DNA from: Chryseolinea soli
GTDB lineage: Bacteria; Bacteroidota; Bacteroidia; Cytophagales; Cyclobacteriaceae
Assembly (NCBI RefSeq): GCF_003589925.1
Contig: NZ_CP032382.1
Coordinates: forward strand, 62,001-126,000
DNA length: 64,000 nucleotides
Direction of reading: 5' to 3'
The notes under the pieces were generated by a model that was not told the DNA's origin, ran no database searches, and worked only from the letters and a program-made list of their open reading frames with translations. The position numbers and the translations under genes were made by a program. Shown piece by piece: positions 34,513-42,877 of the stretch (positions are counted from its first letter, which is position 1; each line of letters begins with the position of its first letter).

Positions 34513-34823
34513 GTTGCTGGTGATCTCAACCACAACATTTCCGGCGACGTCTCGCCGTTGTTGGTGTTCTTCACCAACAACACTTCCGGCGATGTCTCGC
34601 CGTTGTTGGTGTTCTTCACTAACAACACTTCCGGCGATGTCTCGCCGTTGCTGGTGTTCTTCACCAACAACACTTCCGGCGATGTCTCGCCGTTGTTGGT
34701 GTTCTTCACCAACAACGTTTCCGGCGACGTGCCCTATTTATGTCTGTCCTTACTGACGTTTGGCCAACAATAATACATTCCCTCGCATCACTTGTTGGTG
34801 AAGAACACCAACAAGGGCGGCGG
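34513..34823. repeat. Dispersed hairpin element copy A with 45-bp tandem array
   Basis: Five units start at 34513, 34557, 34602, 34647 and 34692; the first is degenerate and 44 bases, the next three are 45 bases, and the last is the left end of the full element. Each unit holds the hairpin GTTGTTGGTG-TTCTT-CACCAACAAC, perfect at 34557-34581 and 34692-34716, with one mismatch in the other two. The element closes at 34792-34814 with the same palindrome in opposite orientation (loop AAGAA) and then GGGCGGCGGG. Both strands stay open because the unit is a multiple of three, which creates false 15-residue repeat ORFs. It lies between the esterase and sigma genes. Confidence 0.9.
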
Positions 34824-34868
34824 GCGAGCCGCATAAATCAATGTGCGTTATCACACACAACACAGTGC

Positions 34869-34899
34869 TTGAAATTGATATTAATTTAACTTAAACTTG
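34869..34899 (+). promoter_or_regulatory. Candidate promoter of the FecI-type sigma gene
   Basis: TTG at 34869-34871 and TAAACTTG at 34892-34899 are 20 bases apart, close to Bacteroidota -33/-7 spacing, with one mismatch in the -7 box. It lies 18 bases before the ATG at 34918. Confidence 0.4.
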
Positions 34900-34917
34900 T
34901 TATGAAAGCTTCTTAAC

Positions 34918-35496
34918 ATGAAAACTGTCCACCACGGTGATGAAGAACTCCTGAAACGATTGCACCTGGGCGATAGTGAGGCTTTTGAAGAAATTTTCTC
35001 ACGCTTCTGGGAGCGCCTTTATCACGTCGCGCGGGCCCGGATAAATTCAGAAGAAGAGGCCGAAGAAATTGTTCAGGACATTTTTGCAAGCCTTTGGAAG
35101 AATCATCGAACGGTGTTGATCGCGGATTTGCCCAGCTATCTTTTTGCTGCCGTCCGCCGGGGTGTGATCAGCAAGATCCGCACCCGGCTGGTTCATCAGA
35201 AATACCAGGAATACTATCTGAAATTCTTTCCGTGCTATTCCAGGACCACCGAAGAAGCCCTTGATTTTGAGGAACTGAGTCTTGTCATTGAAAATGCCCT
35301 CCAGCAGTTGCCGGAGAAGTCACAACAGGTATTCCGGCTTAATCGCCTCCTCGGCCGCTCCATTGCCGAGATCGCCGAAACTTTGAAAATGCCCCGCAGA
35401 ACCATCGAGCATCATCTTACCCTTTCCATCCGGGAACTTCGCCTGCGTTTAAAGGACTATATGCCGCTTCTCGTCATGAGCCTGCTCCTGCAGTAG
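34918..35496 (+). CDS. FecI-type ECF sigma factor
   Basis: 192 residues, MKTVHHGDEELLKRLHLGD onward. Region 2 has 'AFEEIFSRFWERLYHVAR' and 'EEAEEIVQDIFASLWKN', and region 4 'LPEKSQQVFRLNRLLGRSIAEIAETLKMPRRTIEHHLTLSIRELR' in parts. It is of the Bacteroidota FecI/SigW group that pairs with FecR and a SusC carrying an STN domain. The FecR gene follows ~115 bases later. It should transcribe the susC-susD genes when the receptor signals ligand. Confidence 0.94.
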   Translation: MKTVHHGDEELLKRLHLGDSEAFEEIFSRFWERLYHVARARINSEEEAEEIVQDIFASLWKNHRTVLIADLPSYLFAAVRRGVISKIRTRLVHQKYQEYYLKFFPCYSRTTEEALDFEELSLVIENALQQLPEKSQQVFRLNRLLGRSIAEIAETLKMPRRTIEHHLTLSIRELRLRLKDYMPLLVMSLLLQ

Positions 35497-35612
35497 ATGT
35501 CATTTTCGGCCGCTCCGATTCGCGAGCAAAAAATAATTTCAAAAAACTTCCAAATTCTTTGCGGAAAAACCGGGGCAACGCGTCTTTGTATTGACCTAAA
35601 TCATACGAACCC

Positions 35613-36596
35613 ATGTCGCCTCAGGAAATTGACAAGATCCTACAACGTTATCTGAACTATGAATCCACGCCAGAGGAGCAGCAACTGGTGGAGCGCTGGT
35701 TCGATGCCATAGGAGAAGAAAAAACAGAGCTTGAACCCGCCACCCGGGAGGCCATCCAAAAAAGACTCTGGTCGTCCCTCAATGTTGAGAAGTCAAAGCG
35801 GCAAGGTTATACTAAATATGTCCGCGTGGCGGCTTCGATCGTCTTGTTAGCCGTTAGTACATTTTACCTCTACCGATATTTCACCCCTAACCTTCCTCAC
35901 GAGCAAACGATGGCGGATGCCAACGCACCTGTCGTCGTCACCTCTGGCGACCTCGAGAAACGAGTGGAACTAAGCGATGGCAGCGTGGTGACATTAAAGC
36001 CGCGCAGTGAGCTCCGTTTCCCATCTGTGTTTGGGACCCAGCGGGAGGTGAATCTCTCCGGGGAGGCCCTCTTTGAAGTGGCGCGGAATGTGCAACGTCC
36101 TTTTTTAGTGCACGCCAATGAAGTGACCACCCGAGTGCTGGGCACGAGCTTCCTCATCAAAGCCTACGCGCTGGAACAAGACATCACCGTGACGGTGAAG
36201 ACCGGGAAGGTTTCCGTCTACACGGAACATGCCAGCAACAAAACCGACCAGCGGCAGGAGATCATCCTCACGCCAAATCAACAGATCGTTTATCATAGGA
36301 ATGAAGATCAGACCGTAAAAATGCTGGTGAGCGATCCCCAGGTGATCACACCGCAATCTTCACAGCGAACGAGCTACACCAACGTACCCGTGCCGGAGAT
36401 CTTTCACGCGCTGGAGGAACGGTATGGCATTCCCATTCAATTTGATCCGAAGGTGTTGTCAGGTTGCACGATCACCTATGCCGATCTGACGGAAGAAGGA
36501 TTGTATGAACAAATCGAGATCATCTGTAACGCGCTTGGCGCGCGATATGAAAAGTCAGCGTCTTCCATTGTCATTGAGGCGGAAGGCTGTAAATGA
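35613..36596 (+). CDS. FecR-family anti-sigma/signal-transducing protein
   Basis: 327 residues. A cytoplasmic N-terminus (MSPQEIDKILQRYLNYESTPEE) is followed by a transmembrane helix near 70-88 ('VRVAASIVLLAVSTFYLY'). The FecR periplasmic domain lies at ~115-215 ('LSDGSVVTLKPRSELRFP', 'VNLSGEALFEVARNVQRPFLVHANEVTTRVLGTSF'). The C-terminal ~75 residues are the DUF4974/STN-like domain ('VPVPEIFHALEERYGIPIQFDP'). It binds the sigma factor and passes the signal from the SusC STN domain. Confidence 0.95.
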   Translation: MSPQEIDKILQRYLNYESTPEEQQLVERWFDAIGEEKTELEPATREAIQKRLWSSLNVEKSKRQGYTKYVRVAASIVLLAVSTFYLYRYFTPNLPHEQTMADANAPVVVTSGDLEKRVELSDGSVVTLKPRSELRFPSVFGTQREVNLSGEALFEVARNVQRPFLVHANEVTTRVLGTSFLIKAYALEQDITVTVKTGKVSVYTEHASNKTDQRQEIILTPNQQIVYHRNEDQTVKMLVSDPQVITPQSSQRTSYTNVPVPEIFHALEERYGIPIQFDPKVLSGCTITYADLTEEGLYEQIEIICNALGARYEKSASSIVIEAEGCK

Positions 36597-36692
36597 AATG
36601 ATGAACCTAAACCAAGAATCGCCTATGAAGTAAGACCCTTACAAAAAAAATGAGGCCGACGGTGTTACGAGCACCATCAGCCCTTTCCTGCG

Positions 36693-36710
36693 CCGGGATC
36701 GGAATCCCGG
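36693..36710. other. Hairpin in the susC leader
   Basis: CCGGGAT/ATCCCGG arms enclose CGGA, about 45 bases before the susC ATG. It may be a leader structure for translation control or partial attenuation between fecR and susC; no T-run follows directly. Confidence 0.4.
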
Positions 36711-36755
36711 AACAGCTTTGTCTTTGCCCTTTTACAAACAAAAACATCCCAATTT

Positions 36756-39700
36756 ATGAATAAACCTAAACCTATTCAACATGGATTGCTTTTTCTTATG
36801 AAAGTAACAATGTTCTCCATATTGATCTCATCCTTTTCCCTCGCTATGGCCACGGCCCATACCAGCGCAGGTCAGGAGACGCTGGAGCGCAAAGTGACGA
36901 TTGATGTGAAGAACTCCGAGTTTCAAGACGTGCTCGTATACCTGGCGAAACAGGCAAGAGTCAAATTTGTCTACAGTCCCCAGATCGTTAAGAAAGAGAA
37001 AAAGGTCACGCTGGCTCTCAACGAAGTGTCGCTGGCCGACGCGCTGTCGGCCTTGTTGGGCGGCAGCTATCGCTATCGCGTGATCGGCAAACAGATTGTT
37101 TTAGTTCCGCATCCGCCCGCCAGTGCTGAAGAAGAGGATGCTACGAAAAAATTTGCTTATGCCTTCAAGGTCTCCGGTGTGGTCACGGATGGTGTCGGCG
37201 CAGTGTTGCCCGGCGTAAACGTCATGATCAAGGGAACCACGGTGGGAACAACGACCGATTCGAAAGGCGCTTACAACATTGACGCCATCAGCGGCGATGC
37301 GACCCTGGTCTTTTCTTTTATTGGATTTGCTACCCGGGAAGTACCCGTCAACAATCAAAGTACACTCGATGTCATCCTGAGCGAAGATACCCAATCATTG
37401 AATGAAGTTGTGGTCACCGCCTTGGGTCTCACGCGCGACAAGGCAGCGCTGCCTTATGCCGTTACGGAAGTGCCCGGCGAGAACCTGACGAAAGCCAGGG
37501 AAAACAACCTCGGTAGCGCACTGTCGGGTCGTATTGCCGGTGTGAATGCGACGAGCACGGCTACAGGCCCCGGCGGTTCAAGCCGTGTCATCATCCGCGG
37601 CAATGGTTCGCTTGGGGGAAACAACCAGCCGCTCTATGTGGTCAATGGCATTCCCATTAACAACACTACTTACAGCACCGTCAGCACCTATGGCGGAACC
37701 GACAAAGGCGATGGACTGAACAGCATCAACCCCGACGACATCGCATCGATCTCGGTGTTGAAAGGAGGAACGGCCGCAGCCCTGTATGGTTCGCGCGCAG
37801 CAAACGGTGTGATCATCATCACCACCAAGTCGGGCAAAGCACAGGAAGGTATCGGCGTTGACTTCAGCTCTACCTACACGATGGAGAGTCCGCTCAAAGC
37901 CACCGACTGGCAGTATGCCTATGGCTCGGGCTCGCGTGGACTAAAGCCCACATCGCAAGCCGACGCCATTGCCAATGGAAGAATGTCGTGGGGTGCACCG
38001 ATGGACGGCACCTCGGTGATCCAGCCCGATGGTGTTTCGCGTCCCTATTCACCTCAAAAAAATAACATCAAGAATTTCTATGATGTGGGAAGCACCTTCT
38101 CCAACACGCTTGCGCTGAGCGGAGGAACAGAAGCCGCCAGCTTCAGGTTCTCGGCAGCCAACATGGACAACAAGGGGATCATCCCGAATTCCACCCTCAA
38201 CCGAAAAACATTCAACCTGAGCGTCAACTCCACGCTTGCCAAGAAGGTTGTGCTTCAAGCCAATGTGCAGTACAGCATCGAGCTCAACAAAAACCGCACG
38301 TCGATTTCCGATTTCACCAGCAACCCGAATGCCTCTGTTGGGGTGATGGCCACGAGCCTGGATGTGCGCACGTTGGCCCCGGGCTATGATGCCGATGGCT
38401 ATGAGACGCCGTGGAACGATTATGTGTTCGTGACCAATCCGTATTTCGCCGTCACCAAAGTAAAAAATCAAGACCAACGTCACCGGCTGATCTCGTCCTT
38501 TAGCACGCGCTATAATATCACCGACTGGTTGTATGTGCGCGGCCGGTTGGGAATTGATTACTACAACATCGACGGCTATAGCGTCAACCCAACGGGCTTG
38601 CTCTGGAACCCGAAAGGCGATTATGAAACCACGCAGAACCAGGCATCCGAAACCAATGCCGAAGTGTTGATGGGCTTCGACAAAACCTTTGGCAAGTTCT
38701 CGGTCACAGCGCTGGCCGGCGGAAATAAAATGCACAACGAGGTATCGTCCGGTGGACTGGAGAGTGGCCAGCTGATCGTTCCGTTCAAATATTTCATCGG
38801 CAACGGAAGCAACCAGGTGTTCAAAACACCCGTGTTCAAAGAGTCGGCGATCAACTCCATCTTCGCGTCCGTCGACATCGGGTTCAACCATTACCTCTAC
38901 CTCAGTCTCACCGGCCGCAAAGATTGGTTCTCTACTTTGTCGATGGCCAACAACAGCAAGTTCTATCCTTCGGCCGGACTTAGCTTTGTGTTCTCCGACG
39001 CCTGGACCACCAAGCCCGGCTGGTTGTCGTTGGGAAAAGTACGTGCATCGCTCGCGCAAGTGGGTGGCGGCGCGCCCGATCCCTATGGACTGGGGTTGAG
39101 CTATACGGCGCAATCGGTGAACCACCTCGGTCAGCCGTTGATGGCCATCACCGGGACCACGATCCCGAACAAAGACCTCAAGCCTTACACCTCCACCACG
39201 GCGGAAGCGGGTATCGAGACGCGGATGTTCAATAACCGCGTAGGCGTAGACCTCACCTTCTACAGAAGAACAACGACCAACGATATCGTGAATGCTTCGG
39301 TGGCTACCTCATCCAGTTATGAGAGCGTGTTACTCAACGTGGGCGAAATGCGCAACCAGGGAATTGAATTGTTGCTGACCGGCACACCCGTGACGCTTTC
39401 CAACGGGTTCACCTGGGATGTGAGCTTTAACATGGCCTACAACAACAACAAGGTCATCAAGATCGCCGACGGTCTCACCAGCCTGGCCATTCCCGGAGCG
39501 ATTCCCCGCACAGAGAATGCCTATATCTACCACTACGAAGGACAGTCGTTCGGCATGATCGCCGGCAACAAAATGATGCGCGATGCCCAGGGCAACATTG
39601 TTTATAACAATGCCAACGGCATTCCCCTGCAAAGTGACATCACACCCCTCGGCCGCGGCGTGCCGCCCCTCACCATGGGGTTGAACAACAGCGTGAGCTA

Positions 39701-40184
39701 TAAGAATTTCAATCTGAGTTTCCTCTTCGACGGCAAGTTTGGTTCGAAGATCTATTCTTCAGCGAATGCCTACGGTGCATACTTTGGTTTATCAAAGGTC
39801 ACGGCAGATAATCACATCCGTGAAAACGGAGTTGCTGTACATGGTGTAGATCAGAACGGAGCGGAATATGATGCCGTCGTTCCTGCACAGGAATATTACC
39901 AGGGCATTGCTTACTCGATCACGGATCAGTTTGTCTATGATGCCAGCTTTATCAAGCTGCGTCAGCTCACATTCGGTTACTCCGTGCCCCGTCCGTTGCT
40001 CGCGAAGACACCTTTCCAGGCGCTGAGCTTATCGTTTGTGGCGCGGAATCTCCTGTTGATCTACAGCAATGTGCCGAACATCGATCCGGAGTCCAACTAC
40101 AGCAACGGCAACGGACAAGGCCTCGAAAACTTCGGGATACCGACCACCCGGAGCTATGGTTTCAATCTATCGGTAAGATTCTAG
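36756..40184 (+). CDS. SusC/RagA-family TonB-linked outer-membrane protein with STN domain
   Basis: 1142 residues. After the signal peptide (to ~35) comes an STN signalling domain (~45-115, 'VTIDVKNSEFQDVLVYLAKQARVKFVYS'). A carboxypeptidase-regulatory-like domain follows (~135-215, 'GVVTDGVGAVLPGVNVMIKGT'), then the plug (~220-340, 'GSALSGRIAGVNATST', 'ISVLKGGTAAALYGSRAANGVIIITTKSG') and a large barrel to 'FNLSVRF'. The SusC signatures are unmistakable. It imports a glycan or peptide with the SusD partner that follows and signals to FecR through the STN domain. No glycosidase is linked downstream, so the substrate is unknown. Confidence 0.97.
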   Translation: MNKPKPIQHGLLFLMKVTMFSILISSFSLAMATAHTSAGQETLERKVTIDVKNSEFQDVLVYLAKQARVKFVYSPQIVKKEKKVTLALNEVSLADALSALLGGSYRYRVIGKQIVLVPHPPASAEEEDATKKFAYAFKVSGVVTDGVGAVLPGVNVMIKGTTVGTTTDSKGAYNIDAISGDATLVFSFIGFATREVPVNNQSTLDVILSEDTQSLNEVVVTALGLTRDKAALPYAVTEVPGENLTKARENNLGSALSGRIAGVNATSTATGPGGSSRVIIRGNGSLGGNNQPLYVVNGIPINNTTYSTVSTYGGTDKGDGLNSINPDDIASISVLKGGTAAALYGSRAANGVIIITTKSGKAQEGIGVDFSSTYTMESPLKATDWQYAYGSGSRGLKPTSQADAIANGRMSWGAPMDGTSVIQPDGVSRPYSPQKNNIKNFYDVGSTFSNTLALSGGTEAASFRFSAANMDNKGIIPNSTLNRKTFNLSVNSTLAKKVVLQANVQYSIELNKNRTSISDFTSNPNASVGVMATSLDVRTLAPGYDADGYETPWNDYVFVTNPYFAVTKVKNQDQRHRLISSFSTRYNITDWLYVRGRLGIDYYNIDGYSVNPTGLLWNPKGDYETTQNQASETNAEVLMGFDKTFGKFSVTALAGGNKMHNEVSSGGLESGQLIVPFKYFIGNGSNQVFKTPVFKESAINSIFASVDIGFNHYLYLSLTGRKDWFSTLSMANNSKFYPSAGLSFVFSDAWTTKPGWLSLGKVRASLAQVGGGAPDPYGLGLSYTAQSVNHLGQPLMAITGTTIPNKDLKPYTSTTAEAGIETRMFNNRVGVDLTFYRRTTTNDIVNASVATSSSYESVLLNVGEMRNQGIELLLTGTPVTLSNGFTWDVSFNMAYNNNKVIKIADGLTSLAIPGAIPRTENAYIYHYEGQSFGMIAGNKMMRDAQGNIVYNNANGIPLQSDITPLGRGVPPLTMGLNNSVSYKNFNLSFLFDGKFGSKIYSSANAYGAYFGLSKVTADNHIRENGVAVHGVDQNGAEYDAVVPAQEYYQGIAYSITDQFVYDASFIKLRQLTFGYSVPRPLLAKTPFQALSLSFVARNLLLIYSNVPNIDPESNYSNGNGQGLENFGIPTTRSYGFNLSVRF

Positions 40185-40220
40185 CGTATGGAAGTAACCA
40201 CCTTAATCAGAGAACGAATC

Positions 40221-41813
40221 ATGAAGACTATAAAACAGAAATTAACCCGACTGATCCTCCAAGGCAGCTTGATCATGATCTTACTGGCCTCCGCTTGCGA
40301 CAGCGGCTTTGAAGAAATGAACCAGAATCCCAACGCGTTTACGGAGCCTGTGATCGGCAGCTTGTTTTCTTACAACCTCATCCGCACCGCCGGTTCCAGC
40401 GACGACAACACGTTATACCCGAACGACAAACTCGCAGGAGCCATGATGCAGATCTTTGCTTCGCTGAATCCGTACCAATGGACCGGCGACAAGTACCTGA
40501 AAAAAGCAGGCTATACCGACGGCCTTTTCAACGCGGTGTTCGGCGTCGAGCTGAAGGAGAACGTACAGATCCTGACGCTCACGAAAGACGATCCGGAAAT
40601 GGTGAACTACTACAACATCGCTCGCATCTGGCATGTCTACATCATGCACCGGGCAACCGACATGTATGGCGACGTTCCGTATTTTGAAGCGGGCCAAGGC
40701 TACACCGAAGGCAACTACAAGCCAAAGTTCGACAAACAGGAAGACATCTATGCCGACATGTTGAAGGAACTCGACGAAGCGGCGAAGAACCTTAATCCTT
40801 CGAAGCCATCTTTCGGATCGGCCGACTATCTCTACAGCGGCGACGTGGGCAAATGGAAGACCTTCGCCTATTCCATGATGCTGCGCCTCGGCCTTCGTCT
40901 CACCAAAGTTGATCTTGCCTTGTCCGAAACCTGGGTGAAGAAAGCGATCGCCGGCGGCGTCATGCAAAGCAACGCCGACATTGCCCGGTTGAATCACTCC
41001 AGCGGCGGCGAACTGAACTACTATTGGGATGGGCGCGAGCTCCAGGGCGGCGAAGGCGTGCCTCCTTCGGAAGAAGGCCGGGGCTATGGCAAGATGGCGC
41101 AAACTTTTGTGTCGCACTTGAAAAATACAGCAGACCCCAGGCTTCCGTTCTACATCACCCTCTGGCCCGGCAATGCTGATCCTTCCCTGCTTCCGACCAG
41201 CACCAATCCTGCAGATCAAAAAGGACTGCCCTCCGGCTACGACGCCTCGTCCATTAAATCCATCATCCCCGACTGGACAGACGACTCTTATGCCGAATAC
41301 TCCGAGATCAATTTGCATACGGTAGCCCACGACGCCACGCCAAGCATTTTCCTCAGCTACAACGAAGTGAAACTATACCTGGCCGAAGCCGCACTCCGCG
41401 GCTGGGACAGCGGCGATCCCAAGACGTACTATGAAGAAGCCGTTAACGCGTCGATGAAGATGGGACCGCTTTATCCCGGATCGTTTAGTATTCCACAGGC
41501 CGCCATCGATCAATACCTCGCCGACAACCCGTACACCGGCGGCACTTTCGAAGCGCAAATGGAACAGATCCACACGCAATTCTGGGTATCCCAATTCATG
41601 AACAACATGGAGATCTTTGCCAACTGGAGACGCACGGGCTATCCCAAGCTGACCCCGACAAATTATCCAGGCAACGAAACCGGCGGAACCATCCCGCGCC
41701 GCATCCCCTACCCTCAATCGGAAGCCAGCATCAACACAGAAAACTACAAAGCCGCCATCGACTCTCAAGGCCCGGATCTATGGACCACCCGGATCTGGTG
41801 GGATAAGGAATAG
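40221..41813 (+). CDS. SusD/RagB-family surface lipoprotein
   Basis: 530 residues from ATG 40221; an upstream ATG (40188) would add 11 residues. Lipobox 'LLASAC' (Cys26). The start 'CDSGFEEMNQNPNAFTEP' is typical. Helical TPR-like SusD features include 'YYNIARIWHVYIMHRATDMYGDVPYFEA', 'DIYADMLKELDEAAKNL', 'LYSGDVGKWKTFAYSMMLRLGLRL' and the C-terminal 'YNEVKLYLAEAALRGW'. It binds ligand on the cell surface and caps SusC. It follows SusC directly and ends at a terminator. Confidence 0.96.
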   Translation: MKTIKQKLTRLILQGSLIMILLASACDSGFEEMNQNPNAFTEPVIGSLFSYNLIRTAGSSDDNTLYPNDKLAGAMMQIFASLNPYQWTGDKYLKKAGYTDGLFNAVFGVELKENVQILTLTKDDPEMVNYYNIARIWHVYIMHRATDMYGDVPYFEAGQGYTEGNYKPKFDKQEDIYADMLKELDEAAKNLNPSKPSFGSADYLYSGDVGKWKTFAYSMMLRLGLRLTKVDLALSETWVKKAIAGGVMQSNADIARLNHSSGGELNYYWDGRELQGGEGVPPSEEGRGYGKMAQTFVSHLKNTADPRLPFYITLWPGNADPSLLPTSTNPADQKGLPSGYDASSIKSIIPDWTDDSYAEYSEINLHTVAHDATPSIFLSYNEVKLYLAEAALRGWDSGDPKTYYEEAVNASMKMGPLYPGSFSIPQAAIDQYLADNPYTGGTFEAQMEQIHTQFWVSQFMNNMEIFANWRRTGYPKLTPTNYPGNETGGTIPRRIPYPQSEASINTENYKAAIDSQGPDLWTTRIWWDKE

Positions 41814-41844
41814 CAGGAGCCTCTCTTGCAGTTTAGGGTGAACT

Positions 41845-41884
41845 GCCCGCCCGATCGATATATCGGAGCGGGCGGTTTTTTTTG
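41845..41884 (+). terminator. Intrinsic terminator of the susCD operon
   Basis: GCCCGC-CCGAT…ATCGG-A-GCGGGC stem (arms 41845-41850 and 41868-41873, extended by inner pairs) followed by GG and eight T. It lies ~30 bases after the susD stop. Confidence 0.9.
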
Positions 41885-41903
41885 TTGATTATGGGAAGCC
41901 GCC

Positions 41904-42027
41904 GTTGTTGGTGTTCTTCACCAACAACATTTCCGGCGATGTCATTTATTTTATGCCTGCCCTTGCTGGCTTCTTTCTACAAACCATGCGCTCCCTCGCG
42001 TCGCTTGTTGGTGAAGAACACCAACAA
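41904..42027. repeat. Dispersed hairpin element copy B
   Basis: The left palindrome GTTGTTGGTG-TTCTT-CACCAACAAC lies at 41904-41928 and the right palindrome (loop AAGAA) at 42005-42027. The interior shares 'TTTCCGGCGATGTC', 'TTATGCCTGCCCTTGCTGGC' and 'CTCCCTCGCGTCGC' blocks with copies A and C. Total length 124 bases. It sits between the susD terminator and the end of the cupin gene. Confidence 0.92.
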
Positions 42028-42042
42028 GGGCTAAGGATAAGA

Positions 42043-42618
42043 TCACGGCTTATCCCTATAAACCATCCCATATTTCTTCTCCGTCAACGCATACGCTTCG
42101 TCACTTCTTTCTTTGGCCGGCATTCCGGCCGGCGTGCCATTCTCTATAAAATATTCTTCAAATCCCGCGGGTGAATATTGAAAAACCATGCGCAGGTTTT
42201 CTGTGCCGGTGTTGTCAAGGCCATGCCAGATACCTCTGGGAACAAATACAACATCTCCGGTCTTTACGGCAATGGTCTCTTCATCCAATGTCAGCGTGCC
42301 CTCTCCTTTGTGGATAAAAATAAGTTCATCATTATTCAGATGTTTATGAACACGCATCTTGCGCCCGGGGTCCATGTCTTCAACGCAAAATGAAATACCC
42401 TCTATGCCTTGCTTCGCTTTGGATATTTTTATAGTGATCGGCACTTTGCGTCTCGTTAAAATATGGGTTCCTTCGTCTTCCCGTACGACAATACCTTTGT
42501 CGCCACTGGACGTTGGCCTTGCAAAACTGAGTTTTGGGAGCTGGGCAAAGAAAGCAGTACAAAATCCTACTACTCCTACCCGGAGAAATTTTCGACGAGG
42601 TTGTTGGATGTGGTTCAT
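42043..42618 (-). CDS. Cupin-domain protein with Tat-like signal
   Basis: 191 residues. The N-terminus 'QQPRRKFLRVGVVGFCTAFFA' (in parts) has a twin-Arg and hydrophobic core, suggesting Tat export. The cupin core has 'HKHLNNDELIFIHKGEG' (His91, His93, Glu98) and 'PRGIWHGLDNTG' (His132), the full 3-His-1-Glu metal set. It could be a dioxygenase, isomerase or binding protein. The gene lies between element copies B and C. Export plus a metal cupin suggests folded-cofactor secretion through Tat. Substrate is unknown. Confidence 0.87.
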   Translation of the reverse strand: MNHIQQPRRKFLRVGVVGFCTAFFAQLPKLSFARPTSSGDKGIVVREDEGTHILTRRKVPITIKISKAKQGIEGISFCVEDMDPGRKMRVHKHLNNDELIFIHKGEGTLTLDEETIAVKTGDVVFVPRGIWHGLDNTGTENLRMVFQYSPAGFEEYFIENGTPAGMPAKERSDEAYALTEKKYGMVYRDKP

Positions 42619-42690
42619 GGTACGCTTGTTGAATAAACAAGGTAATCAATTATATCGGCAAGTTTACCGGCTCGCTTCTTCACCCACGCC

Positions 42691-42864
42691 GTTGTTGGCG
42701 TTCTCTTCATGCACCACATTGCTCCACGCCGTTGTTGGTGTTCTTCACCAACAACATTTTGGCGATGTCTCTCCAATTTATGTCTGCCCTTGTTGCGCCT
42801 CACCTATAAACAACGCATTCCCCCGCATCGCTTGTTGGTGAAGAACACCAACAAGGGCGGCGGG
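42691..42864. repeat. Dispersed hairpin element copy C with degenerate extra unit
   Basis: The left palindrome is at 42731-42755, the right at 42832-42854 and the GGGCGGCGGG tail at 42855-42864. The 124-base core matches copies A and B in layout and conserved blocks. A degenerate 40-base unit beginning GTTGTTGGCG at 42691 precedes it, echoing the tandem array of copy A. It is located between the cupin and methyltransferase genes. Confidence 0.9.
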
Positions 42865-42877
42865 TCGGCAGCGAAAT

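Noticed and set aside
34513..34735. CRISPR array
   Set aside because: Repeat units are contiguous without unique spacers, each unit is itself a hairpin, and no cas genes are present.
34407..34773. Overlapping ORFs on both strands coding for 15-residue repeats (e.g. LVKNTNNGETSPEVL)
   Set aside because: They are translations of the 45-bp DNA repeat, which is a multiple of three and lacks stops in several frames; no start context or family supports a protein.
38049..39125. 358-codon ORF antisense to susC
   Set aside because: It lies wholly within the SusC barrel coding region and results from codon bias on the other strand.
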